This document shows, in pieces, positions 6,922 to 14,734 of a DNA stretch of 16,415 nucleotides (positions are counted from its first letter, which is position 1; each line of letters opens with the position of its first letter). Source of the DNA: Candidatus Atribacteria bacterium (GTDB taxonomy: Bacteria; Atribacterota; Atribacteria; Atribacterales; Caldatribacteriaceae); the NCBI GenBank assembly GCA_029982105.1, contig JARRCQ010000008.1, positions 1 to 16,415 of the forward strand, in the 5' to 3' direction. A program made the translations under genes and the position numbers. The notes below the pieces were generated by a model, which did not search any database, was not told the DNA's origin, and saw only the letters and a program-made list of their open reading frames with translations.

Positions 6922-8157
6922 TTAAGGCAAACTTTGTTCCCCTTTTTCTTCATCACAAATCATTGTTACTTCCTTGTCACTCAAGCTTTTAAGAAGACCA
7001 ATAGCAGCAACAGTAATTGAGGCCGTTATCAAAAGAACAATAAAGGCTGAATCAAAGTTTTTTCTTGCACCGATTACTAACCCCAAAAGAGGAGGACCAA
7101 TTAATCCTCCAATGGACTGTACCGCCATAGCTATACCAGTAGCCCATCCTGAGCTCTCAGAAGGAACTGCTTCAGAAGCAATTGTAAGCCACAGAGGAAC
7201 CCAACCTACTACTGAGAAACCTAATAAAATACAAGATAGATAAAGAAGATAAGCACTTCCGGATAAGATCAACAACAAAATGCCTCCCCAAGAAATTAAA
7301 GCAGCAATCAGTAAAGTTAGGTTCCGATTTTTGATCAGAAAATCACTACTTAATCCTAAAACTATCCTTCCCCCGATGCCTGAAAGCTGGAATATAGAAA
7401 GCAAAGAAGTAGCACGCAAAAAAGAAAAAGACTGCCCTTCCACTAAATAAATTACCAGATAAGTAATCAGACAATATTGAATTGCTGTAAAAAACATACC
7501 CACTATTCCGATTAAATAAACTTTCTGTTTGTCAAATGAGGAAAGAGAGTTTTTCTTAGATTTATCTTCATTTACAAAAACTGTTATTGATTGAACTTCT
7601 GCCCTCTTCTGATAAATTTTCATTATCAAACAGCCCCAAACAATAAAAACTGTTCCAATAAAACGAAATGCTCCTACCCAAGAAAATCTTAAAGCAATTA
7701 AAGGAAGGAAAACTGCCGCAATAGCACTTCCTAAGGGAAAACCGGTTTTATAAAGAGCGCTAACCGTAGCTCTACCTTCTTCGGGAAACCAACATACTAC
7801 CGCCTTAGCTGAAGCAGTAGTAATTAAACTATCTCCAAACCCACTTAAAAATAGAAATAGAAAAAGTTGCCAATAACTAACACTAAGACTGCTGAGAAAG
7901 AGAAATAATCCCAAAACAAGGTGACCGAGAAAAAAAACTTTATCAAAACTTAATCTGTCGACTATTTTACCAGCTAAGAGAGAACTTATCCCAAAACCAG
8001 CAAATATTGAAGTGGTAAGAAAACCAATTTCGGCAGGGGTAATACTAAACTCTTTCTGTAACAAAGGAGATAACGCAGGCACAATAGTCATAAAAAGGGC
8101 TAAAAGGAGTTGAGGAATAGCGAGAAACAAGAGCTTAGCTATACTTTGTTTCACCAT
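6922..8157 (-). CDS. Major facilitator superfamily transporter
   Basis: A 411-residue inner-membrane protein with about twelve hydrophobic segments in two halves, joined by a hydrophilic linker at about 185-212 (KRAEVQS...DKSKKNS). After helix 2 it has AGKIVDRLSFDKV (62-74), the MFS loop signature (G-x-x-x-D-R-x-x-x-K type). A related GLSSDFL lies in the second half. The ATG at 8157 lies 8 bp after the UroD-like gene; its ribosome binding site is poor, suggesting coupled translation. As last gene of the operon it could export or import a metabolite of the pathway. Substrate cannot be told. It gives the cluster a second transport system besides the ABC importer. Confidence 0.88.
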   Translation of the reverse strand: MVKQSIAKLLFLAIPQLLLALFMTIVPALSPLLQKEFSITPAEIGFLTTSIFAGFGISSLLAGKIVDRLSFDKVFFLGHLVLGLFLFLSSLSVSYWQLFLFLFLSGFGDSLITTASAKAVVCWFPEEGRATVSALYKTGFPLGSAIAAVFLPLIALRFSWVGAFRFIGTVFIVWGCLIMKIYQKRAEVQSITVFVNEDKSKKNSLSSFDKQKVYLIGIVGMFFTAIQYCLITYLVIYLVEGQSFSFLRATSLLSIFQLSGIGGRIVLGLSSDFLIKNRNLTLLIAALISWGGILLLILSGSAYLLYLSCILLGFSVVGWVPLWLTIASEAVPSESSGWATGIAMAVQSIGGLIGPPLLGLVIGARKNFDSAFIVLLITASITVAAIGLLKSLSDKEVTMICDEEKGEQSLP

Positions 8158-8165
8158 GGCAATTT

Positions 8166-9305
8166 CTAAAGCCCACTATAACGATATTTCTTACTAATAC
8201 TCAAGTAGAATTGAAATTTATCGACAGTAATATCTTCCGGAATTCCTCCATTATCCATCCAAATGTAAGCACTATTTCCTCTCATAGAATTGATGGTACT
8301 AATAAAATATCTCTCCATTTCTTCCTTAGACCAGCTAAAGAAAAACTTATGCATTCCTCCTACAAGAACTATTTTTTTTCCATATTCTCTTTTCAAAAGT
8401 TCCAAATCCATTCCCTCATAAGGATCCAGGGGGTTGATCATATCTATTCCAGCTTCTACAATTTTGGGAAAAATCTTCATTATGTTTCCGTGACTATGCA
8501 TATGAAGAAAAGCATTGTAAGAGTGGCACAAATCAGCTAACTTCTTGTGCCAAGGCCAGAATATTTCCTCATAAAGCTTGGGATTAAAGAGCAAACTTTG
8601 GCCACTTCCTAAATCTTCACAAAAAGTAATACAATCAACTCCACATTTTAGAAGATTTTCAGCTACTTCAAGATTAAAATTGCCAATCAAGTTAGCTAAA
8701 GATATTACTCCTTTTTTATTTAATACCATATCTTCAAAAAGCTTGTCATAAGGATAAAAGAAGTAATGTATAGCAGAAAAGAATCCATTTAAATTAGCAT
8801 AAGTAAAAAAACCTCTACTTTTGTAAAACTCCACATCCTCTTGAATGCCTTCATATCGTTCTGAATCTCCTGGATCAGGCAAACTTAAACAATCCAGGTG
8901 ATCAAGGTCCATAAGGGGATAATCAAAATAATAATAAAAGTAAGGATTACTATTTATTCTCTTTTTTACACCAGTTTCGTACTCAGTTATTATATAATCT
9001 TTTCCCTTCTCTAGGATTCTTTCCCTAAATTCTCCCGGCCCTCCATGACCAAAAGAAAAGTTACCTCCTTTACCTACTCCAATAGCGAAATTGTCCAAAG
9101 TCTTAGCATATCTAATGTTTTTCTCTCTATTTTCCCAAGAAGTGGGACCAAACTTATACTTTTCCTCTGGCTCAATGTCATCAGACACGTTTTCATTACC
9201 AAGAAGTTTTCTAGCAGTTTCAACATTAAAAAAACCCATAGTCCAAGAAGGAATAAACTCTATTTTCCGATTAATAGTAAGTAATAAAAGTTCACGACTA
9301 GTCAA
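8166..9305 (-). CDS. UroD/MtaA-superfamily protein, copy 1
   Basis: A 379-residue protein related to uroporphyrinogen decarboxylase and to the cobamide methyltransferases MtaA/MtbA. Family features: FCEDLGSGQSLLFNPKLYEE (228-247), PWHKKLADLCHSYNAF (251-266), HMHSHGNI (268-275), AGIDMINPLD (285-294), EGMDLELLKREYG (297-309), VLVGGM (313-318) and GIPEDIT (354-360). The common HSCGN motif, whose Cys helps bind zinc in the methyltransferases, reads HSHGN. True UroD arginines for porphyrin binding are not evident, and no haem gene is nearby, so it is unlikely to be hemE. The TTG start at 9305 is the only reasonable one after the upstream gene's in-frame TAG; GGGAG lies 11 nt upstream. A tandem paralogue precedes it by 30 bp. 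Reaction unknown. Confidence 0.85.
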   Translation of the reverse strand: MTSRELLLLTINRKIEFIPSWTMGFFNVETARKLLGNENVSDDIEPEEKYKFGPTSWENREKNIRYAKTLDNFAIGVGKGGNFSFGHGGPGEFRERILEKGKDYIITEYETGVKKRINSNPYFYYYFDYPLMDLDHLDCLSLPDPGDSERYEGIQEDVEFYKSRGFFTYANLNGFFSAIHYFFYPYDKLFEDMVLNKKGVISLANLIGNFNLEVAENLLKCGVDCITFCEDLGSGQSLLFNPKLYEEIFWPWHKKLADLCHSYNAFLHMHSHGNIMKIFPKIVEAGIDMINPLDPYEGMDLELLKREYGKKIVLVGGMHKFFFSWSKEEMERYFISTINSMRGNSAYIWMDNGGIPEDITVDKFQFYLSISKKYRYSGL

Positions 9306-9335
9306 AGTTAAAAAGTCTCCCTCTCTTATTTCTAT

Positions 9336-10454
9336 CTAACCCCAACAACATTTTTTAGTCAACTCCATAAGGTCAGCAAAAGACTGTTTATCCGTATCTT
9401 CAGATACCAAGTCTATTCTAAGAAGCACCCTCCTATATTCACTTTGCAAGCCTTTCATTTTCTTTAAAGTTTTTTCCACAGAAGAAAAAGACCAGTCATC
9501 TCCGATTAATCCTTGTAAGCTCACATAAAAGCTCATTTTCTCATACTCTCTTAAGAGTTTTTCGACATCCATCCCTTCCCTTAAATCAACTGGGTTTAAG
9601 ATATCTATTCCCGCTGCAGCTATAAGAGGCAAAATATCGTTTATATTGCCATGAGAATGCAAGTGACAGAAAGCTTTATATTTATGACAAAGACAAGCAA
9701 GCTTTTGGTGCCAGGGAAATATTAATTCTTCATAAAGGCGAGGAGAAATAAATAAACCTTTACCAGTGCCTAAATCGTCGCATAAAAGAATCTGATTTAC
9801 CCCTAATTTAAGGTATTGTTCTGCCACCATCAAATTAAACTCAGCCCATACTCTGATTACTTCCGTAATAAAATCTTTATCAATAATCATTTTAGAAAGA
9901 AATTCTTCAAAAGGCATTAAATGATACCAAATCCCAGAAAAAAACCCGCTGATTTCAGCACTGACAAAGTAATTCAAGCTTTTAAAAAAGCAAATACGAT
10001 CCTCTACCCCATTAAATCTATCTGCGTCTATAGCATTAGAAAAGGAGAAATCGCCTAAATTATCCCTCTCTATAAATGGGAAAGATACAAATTCTCTCCA
10101 AAAAGGCCTTTTATAGACCCTCCATCTTGCTCCTGTCTCAAACTCAAAAAAAATCGAATCAAAAGTTTCGTCTAATACTCTTGTTCTAAAAGTCCCACCA
10201 CCTACGCAAGAATGTTCAAGCTGGGTGTTCTGTTGCAAATCAGCTTTTTGCAACCATTTTGATTCATGAATTTTAGTATTTTTAACATCGATGGCAAAAC
10301 TTCCTGTCTTTTGAAGATAATAGAGAGCATACTCATCGGCGTTCATGAAGTCAGAGGGAAGAAGAGCTTCTTGAGCATTAATATTAAAAAATATAACTTG
10401 ATAAGGAAGAATGCTCCGTTCCTTTCCCCTAATAATTTCATCAATCTTGAACAT
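9336..10454 (-). CDS. UroD/MtaA-superfamily protein, copy 2
   Basis: A divergent paralogue of the next gene, 372 residues from the ATG at 10454. Conserved core: LLCDDLGTGKGLFISPRLYE (223-242), PWHQKLACLCHKYKAF (247-262), HLHSHGNI (264-271), AGIDILNPVDLREGMD (281-296). It shares the HSHGN variant with copy 1. The C-terminal part differs: copy 1 has MDNGGIPEDIT, whereas this one has RIDLVSEDTDKQSF, so the two may have distinct substrates or form a heterodimer. A TTG at 10472 is an alternative start, but alignment with the paralogue's N-terminus favours 10454. The gene overlaps the ceramidase-like gene by 14 bp, indicating tight co-translation. Function unassigned. Confidence 0.83.
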   Translation of the reverse strand: MFKIDEIIRGKERSILPYQVIFFNINAQEALLPSDFMNADEYALYYLQKTGSFAIDVKNTKIHESKWLQKADLQQNTQLEHSCVGGGTFRTRVLDETFDSIFFEFETGARWRVYKRPFWREFVSFPFIERDNLGDFSFSNAIDADRFNGVEDRICFFKSLNYFVSAEISGFFSGIWYHLMPFEEFLSKMIIDKDFITEVIRVWAEFNLMVAEQYLKLGVNQILLCDDLGTGKGLFISPRLYEELIFPWHQKLACLCHKYKAFCHLHSHGNINDILPLIAAAGIDILNPVDLREGMDVEKLLREYEKMSFYVSLQGLIGDDWSFSSVEKTLKKMKGLQSEYRRVLLRIDLVSEDTDKQSFADLMELTKKCCWG

Positions 10455-11751
10455 CTTTAAACGCTTTCTCAATAGCCTGTTCTATTATCCCTGCCGCGTT
10501 CTCATCAAAAGGACTAGCAACTGCCTCATATCCACCTTCTAAGAAAGCCTCCCGGGTGGGAAGATAGCCAAAATAATCATTAGCCATAGTTATAACTATA
10601 GTATTCTCAAAAGGAGACATTTTTTTAATGTCTATTCCAATTTCCACAAATACCTCTCCCGGCAGAAACACTAAAGCAACATCTCCTAAAATTGCGACAT
10701 GCAATTCGGTTTTTACTTCTTTCTGGGCCTTTCTTCGCTTAATTTCTCTTGCTAAGTCTCTTTCAACTTCGGCATAAACTATTTCCTTTTTGATTTGTTC
10801 TTCCTTTTCGAGAAAAGACGGAATATCATGTTCCATCTCCTCAAGTCGACCTAACCAGGAAGAGAGCTTTTTTTCAGCTTTTTCTAAGGAAGATAATTTC
10901 CGTAAAGGCAGATTAACCATTAAGTGTTTTACTATCAGTTTATCCTCTATTTCTCTCGATGACTCCACTCCTTTTACTACTTCTCCTGCCAACTTATACC
11001 CTAAAGATTGAGCCCGCTCAAAAGTTCTTCCCGGAATCTCTTCCCCAATTGCACTCAAATCAGCAGAGTGACCAGTATTAACATCACCACAGGCACCCAA
11101 AGTGAAAGCTGCACACAATTCATTGCCAAATACACTCTTTAAAGCTGCGGAAGTAAACCCGGGGTAATCAGCGGTAATGAGAAGATTGTCAGGACCTAAA
11201 ACCACCGGATGGCAAGCATAATTAAAGATGACTCCCTTCTTCACCTTGTTTTTATCCTCAATGACTAAAACACTTACATCATTATCTACTAAACCAGAAG
11301 CAGGATTTCTCCTATTGACCCCTATACCCGATATGCTCCCCAAAGAATATTTCAAACAAGCTTCAGATAAATTATTCCAAGCTACCAGGGCACTCCCAAC
11401 TATCTGGTTAGAAAACACCGTTAACCATTCTCTCTCTAAGTTTTCCCGGATAAAAGTAGGTAAATCCGGTCCCGAGTGAGTATGAGTAGCAATAATTAAC
11501 ACATTTTGGGGGTTAATAGGGATAGTACGAGCAATTTTTGCTCTCGTTTCTTCTACAAAAGAGAGAGGTAATCCTAAAACTTCACATACAATCAATAGAA
11601 AAATTTCTTTCCCATCTACAAAACGAAAAGAACGCACGTGAAGGTCGTCGTGCACTCCACATGACGGTTCTTTTCGTGCACTATATCCTCCCAGCGTAAT
11701 ACCAACTGGGGGAGTTATTACTATTTCTGAAAATCCAACACGCATAGTCAT
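10441..11751 (-). CDS. Neutral/alkaline ceramidase-like hydrolase, no signal peptide
   Basis: A 436-residue protein matching the N-terminal catalytic domain of neutral ceramidases, zinc amidases that cleave N-acyl bonds. Seen: VGFSEIVITPPVGITLGGY (5-23), ATHTHSGPD (88-96), NYACHPVVLG (177-186), DYPGF (195-199), GACGDVN (219-225), FLPGE (362-366) and NDYFGYLPT (391-399). These cover the expected zinc ligands: histidines around 90-92, H181, E366 and Y396. Known ceramidases are secreted and carry a C-terminal Ig-like domain; this one lacks both, so it probably acts in the cytosol. A charged segment at 285-345, likely helical, is inserted before the last motifs. The start is ATG 11751; ATG 11745 (MRVGF) is better spaced from the weak AGAAGA. 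In a sugar-uptake operon, a sugar amide is a more likely substrate than ceramide (inference). Confidence 0.82.
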   Translation of the reverse strand: MTMRVGFSEIVITPPVGITLGGYSARKEPSCGVHDDLHVRSFRFVDGKEIFLLIVCEVLGLPLSFVEETRAKIARTIPINPQNVLIIATHTHSGPDLPTFIRENLEREWLTVFSNQIVGSALVAWNNLSEACLKYSLGSISGIGVNRRNPASGLVDNDVSVLVIEDKNKVKKGVIFNYACHPVVLGPDNLLITADYPGFTSAALKSVFGNELCAAFTLGACGDVNTGHSADLSAIGEEIPGRTFERAQSLGYKLAGEVVKGVESSREIEDKLIVKHLMVNLPLRKLSSLEKAEKKLSSWLGRLEEMEHDIPSFLEKEEQIKKEIVYAEVERDLAREIKRRKAQKEVKTELHVAILGDVALVFLPGEVFVEIGIDIKKMSPFENTIVITMANDYFGYLPTREAFLEGGYEAVASPFDENAAGIIEQAIEKAFKDVQD

Positions 11752-11761
11752 AATCTTCTAT

Positions 11762-12520
11762 TCACTTCAAGTGTCTAATACGCGCTGCATATTTTTCCTC
11801 AAAGTCCCTATTTGCTTCATCTCCACCAGGTAAATTACCACTCATCCAAACAGGAGGAGTCCCTCCCTTCGATAGTACTTTTTCTACCGTCTTAATAACC
11901 ATCAAATTAAGAGTAAAACTATTACACAAAGTGGAAACAGGAGCCACTTTTTGTCTCAGATTATCAAACTCCACTACTGCATCACCTAAGGGCATGTGGT
12001 TATCAACAAATATATCTACTATTTCGTGAAGATTCTTACCGCTAGGGTGTCGAGCTGGATGGTTCTTAGGAACAAAGCTAGCAAAGGTGGTAGAACCAAC
12101 TCCAACGGTTTTTAACCCTCTTTTTTCAGATTCAAGAGCTACTTCTATAGTCATGGTGTTTATCCCATAAGCATTGACAATAATTAAAATCTCTCCTTCT
12201 TTTAAATCATAACTATCTAAAACAGATTTTCCGTATCCGAGGGTTCTCTCCATAATATTAGAGTGTTTAGCTCCATGAGCTAAGTCTATACCGGGGTCAA
12301 GCAAAGCATTAATAGGAACCAACCCCCCTGCTCTCCAAAAAAGCTCCATGGCACCTATATTGGAGTGACCACCCGTTCCAATGACGTGAATTAGCTTATC
12401 ACTCATAATCGCTTCACTCATTAATTCTGCTGCCTGGGTGATCGATTTACAAGATTCCTTTTCAATTTTTTCAAGTATTTCTGTAACTTTCTTCAAATAA
12501 AACTCCATTTTAGTTTCCAT
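11762..12520 (-). CDS. SIS-domain sugar isomerase-like protein (UPF0309 type)
   Basis: A 252-residue cytosolic protein with one SIS (phosphosugar isomerase/binding) domain. Seen: HVIGTGGHSNIGAMELFWRA (45-64), AKHSNIMERTLGYG (84-97), EILIIVNAYGINTMTIEVAL (110-129), HPSGKNLHEIVDIFVDNHMP (158-177), GDAVV (179-183) and TPPVWMSGNLPGGDEAN (221-237). These match the 'sugar isomerase domain' proteins of the UPF0309 group, some next to N-acetylglucosamine or other amino-sugar genes. The likely ligand is a phosphorylated sugar; isomerisation, deamination or lyase activity cannot be told apart. The ATG at 12520 has a strong AAGGAGGT 10 nt upstream. It lies 10 bp before the ceramidase-like gene. Confidence 0.87.
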   Translation of the reverse strand: METKMEFYLKKVTEILEKIEKESCKSITQAAELMSEAIMSDKLIHVIGTGGHSNIGAMELFWRAGGLVPINALLDPGIDLAHGAKHSNIMERTLGYGKSVLDSYDLKEGEILIIVNAYGINTMTIEVALESEKRGLKTVGVGSTTFASFVPKNHPARHPSGKNLHEIVDIFVDNHMPLGDAVVEFDNLRQKVAPVSTLCNSFTLNLMVIKTVEKVLSKGGTPPVWMSGNLPGGDEANRDFEEKYAARIRHLK

Positions 12521-12565
12521 TTGCGCTATTACCTCCTTTTTTACCCTCAGAGCATAGTCCTTTGA

Positions 12566-12892
12566 TTAGAACCAACTAGCCACGTAGATGTATCTAAATT
12601 CGCGGGTATCATCCGGGTTTCTCACACTGTGTTCAGTGTGAGGGGGAATATGGATGATCATTTGTTCTGAAAGTTCTTGTTCCTCTTCACCTAACCGTAA
12701 AATACCCCTACCTTCTAAAACAATATAAGCTTGGTCCTCGTTTTCGTGAGTATGAGGTGGAATTGTTTGACCTGGTTTTACTCGTACCAATGCCACATCC
12801 AGATTAGTAGCATCTTCTTTAGGAAGTAACCGATGATAAATAGCGTAACCTTGATCGTCCTCGGGAAAATCCTTCCATTTCTTAGCGTACAT
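12566..12892 (-). CDS. Small single-domain cupin protein
   Basis: A 108-residue beta-barrel cupin. Numbered from the ATG used here, motif 1 reads GQTIPPHTHENEDQAYIVLEG (41-61) with histidines H47 and H49. Glutamine Q54 stands where the usual metal-binding glutamate is expected. Motif 2, IPPHTEHSVRN (82-92), supplies H88. A divalent metal site is therefore likely. Such stand-alone cupins may be sugar or sugar-acid isomerases, dioxygenases or sensors; none can be chosen. I used the ATG at 12892 because AAGGAG (12906-12901) is 8 nt away; the in-frame GTG at 12901 overlaps that site. It is placed 42 bp after the permease gene and 45 bp before the SIS gene. Confidence 0.85.
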   Translation of the reverse strand: MYAKKWKDFPEDDQGYAIYHRLLPKEDATNLDVALVRVKPGQTIPPHTHENEDQAYIVLEGRGILRLGEEEQELSEQMIIHIPPHTEHSVRNPDDTREFRYIYVASWF

Positions 12893-12934
12893 AATAATCA
12901 CTCCTTTTTTATTATATTGTCATTTATTCTCAAT

Positions 12935-13768
12935 TTAACCCTTAAGACCGGTTAGGGTTATCCCCTCAATTATATTACGCCTCAGAATAAGAAAAATAAC
13001 CAAAATAGGTAAAACGGCAATCATAGATCCAGCACTTATAAGACCATAATCCACCGTAAATCTCTTTTGAAACATAGTAAGACCAAGCTCCATAGTATAA
13101 AGATTGCGATCATTAATTACTATTAAAGGCCAGATGAAAAAGGCCCATGCTTGCATGTAAGCAAAAATAGCTAATGCCCCTAAGGCTGAACGAGAAAGAG
13201 GTAAAATAACGGTTGTGTATATCCTCCACTCAGAACAGCCATCTATGCGAGCTGCATCAAGAAGCTCATTAGGAATGCTCAAAATATTCTGTCGCATAAA
13301 GAAAACGCCAAAAGCCATAACTAAAATTGGTGCCACTACTCCCTGGTAAGTATTTATCCAACCAAATCTATTTATTAGAAGGTAGAGAGAAATCATATAG
13401 CACTCAAGAGGAATCATGGCTGTAGTCAGAAGAACCAAAAATAACACATTGCGCCCAGGAAATTTATATTTAGCAAAAATGAATCCCGAAAGAGATGAAG
13501 TAAACAGAATACTTAAAGCTGAAATAGTCGAGATCAGAAGAGTATTCAAAAAGTATCTACCAAAAGGGGCTTCTTGCAAAACAGCTCGATAATTATCTAA
13601 GGTGGGAGATTTAGGAATAAAAGAAGGAGGCCAGGATAAAACCTCAGTAGCAGGTTTAATAGAAGTAACAAACATCCAAACAAAAGGTAAAATCATCGAA
13701 ATACCACCTAAAATGAGAATAATATGCATAATTACGACTTTTAAATTTTCCCGTCGAACGCTTTGCAC
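12935..13768 (-). CDS. ABC sugar transporter permease, MalG type
   Basis: Inner-membrane subunit of a carbohydrate (CUT1) importer, 277 residues, about six membrane helices. The opening basic stretch is followed by VVIMHIILILGGISMILPFVW, then the periplasmic loop containing SIKPATEVLSWPPSFIPKSPTLDNY, as in MalG/UgpE proteins. The ATPase-contact EAA loop is ELLDAARIDGCSEWRIY... PLSRSA (about 168-194). The C-terminus, IIEGITLTGLKG, is the typical MalG ending. GTG 13768 follows the stop of the partner permease by one base with a GGGGAGGG site upstream; the longer TTG frame from 13801 would overlap that gene by 32 bp and is less likely. It should form a heterodimer with the upstream permease. Confidence 0.93.
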   Translation of the reverse strand: MQSVRRENLKVVIMHIILILGGISMILPFVWMFVTSIKPATEVLSWPPSFIPKSPTLDNYRAVLQEAPFGRYFLNTLLISTISALSILFTSSLSGFIFAKYKFPGRNVLFLVLLTTAMIPLECYMISLYLLINRFGWINTYQGVVAPILVMAFGVFFMRQNILSIPNELLDAARIDGCSEWRIYTTVILPLSRSALGALAIFAYMQAWAFFIWPLIVINDRNLYTMELGLTMFQKRFTVDYGLISAGSMIAVLPILVIFLILRRNIIEGITLTGLKG

Positions 13769-13769
13769 T

Positions 13770-14666
13770 TTAATCTTCCCTCCCCATTGCCTTAAATTCA
13801 AAAATAGTCAAAGTAAGAACAATAAGCAAAAGAATAACTGCTTCAGCAGAAGCGTAACCCATTTTAAAGTAACGGAATCCATTTTCATAAATGTCATACA
13901 CAAGCACTCTAACTAAACGACCAGGGGCTCCTTGGACGTCAGAAGTCATAACGTACACTTGAGTAAAAACGTTATAAGATTGAATAGTAGCAATTACTAA
14001 AACATAAAGAACTATAGGACGAAGTAATGGCAAGGTAATATAGCGGAATACTTGCCAACCTACAGCTCCATCAATTAAAGCAGCTTCATAGTACTCTTTA
14101 GAAATATTTTTCAATCCTACCAAAAAAATCATCAGGTAGTAACCAATTATTTTCCAAACGCTCATTATAACTATGGCATATAAGGCTAAATCTGGATAAA
14201 CAAGCCAAGCTTTGGGGGATATACCAAAAAAAGACAAAAAGTAATTCAAAAGACCATATTGGGGGTCATAAATCCACTTCCACATTACCGCCACCGGCAC
14301 CATAGGGGTTACCACCGGTAGAAAATAAACTAACTCATAAATAGGAGAAAAGCGTTCCATTCTCTTATTATTCAACATAATTGCTAATGCCAAAGAAATA
14401 ACAACACTAAAGAAAACTACAAAAACAGCAAAAAGGGTAGTATTGACCAAAGCGGTTATAAAAAGCTTGTCTTGAAAAAGCTTAAAATAATTCTGAAGCC
14501 CGATAAATCTATTTCCAACACCTAGTACACTCCACGAGTAAAAGCTAAGTCGAAAAGTGTCAACGATAGGAATTATTCTAAAAATAACATAGAGAAGAAC
14601 GGTAGGTAAAAGACCGATATAACAAAACAAGTAAAAATTGTTTAGCCTACTTCTTTTTTTATTCAT
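13770..14666 (-). CDS. ABC sugar transporter permease, MalF/UgpA type
   Basis: Inner-membrane subunit of the same importer, 298 residues with six predicted helices: 11-35, 72-98, 108-131, 160-183, 216-236 and 272-291. The N-terminal FCYIGLLPTVLLYVIFRIIP and the later FIGLQNYFKLF are usual for this family. The EAA loop is EYYEAALIDGAVGWQVF...LPLLRP (191-217), the contact site for the ATPase. ATG 14666 has GGAGAG 9 nt upstream. It lies 68 bp after the binding-protein gene, across a strong palindrome, and is followed almost without a gap by the second permease. Confidence 0.94.
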   Translation of the reverse strand: MNKKRSRLNNFYLFCYIGLLPTVLLYVIFRIIPIVDTFRLSFYSWSVLGVGNRFIGLQNYFKLFQDKLFITALVNTTLFAVFVVFFSVVISLALAIMLNNKRMERFSPIYELVYFLPVVTPMVPVAVMWKWIYDPQYGLLNYFLSFFGISPKAWLVYPDLALYAIVIMSVWKIIGYYLMIFLVGLKNISKEYYEAALIDGAVGWQVFRYITLPLLRPIVLYVLVIATIQSYNVFTQVYVMTSDVQGAPGRLVRVLVYDIYENGFRYFKMGYASAEAVILLLIVLTLTIFEFKAMGRED

Positions 14667-14698
14667 AGTAGATTTCTCTCCGCTCCAAAATATGCTTT

Positions 14699-14728
14699 TT
14701 ACCCCTCCCCGAATTCGGGGAGGGGTAA
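14699..14728. repeat. Perfect 30-bp GC-rich palindrome between binding-protein and permease genes
   Basis: TTACCCCTCCCCGAA (14699-14713) is followed directly by its exact reverse complement (14714-14728). The RNA would form a very stable stem of about 13 bp with a tiny loop. On the transcribed (minus) strand the hairpin is followed by AAAAAGC, not a T run, so it is not a standard terminator. A stem here would protect the upstream binding-protein message from 3' decay and lower permease expression, as known for malE-malF type intergenic structures (inference). Confidence 0.85.
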
Positions 14729-14734
14729 GGATTT

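Noticed and set aside
8166..10454. Tandem UroD-like genes as haem biosynthesis hemE
   Set aside because: The sequences follow the MtaA-like branch pattern, lack an evident N-terminal porphyrin-binding RQAGR motif, and no haem gene is nearby.
14699..14728. Palindrome as a classical rho-independent terminator
   Set aside because: On the transcribed strand the stem is followed by A residues, not T, and the downstream permeases clearly belong with the binding protein.
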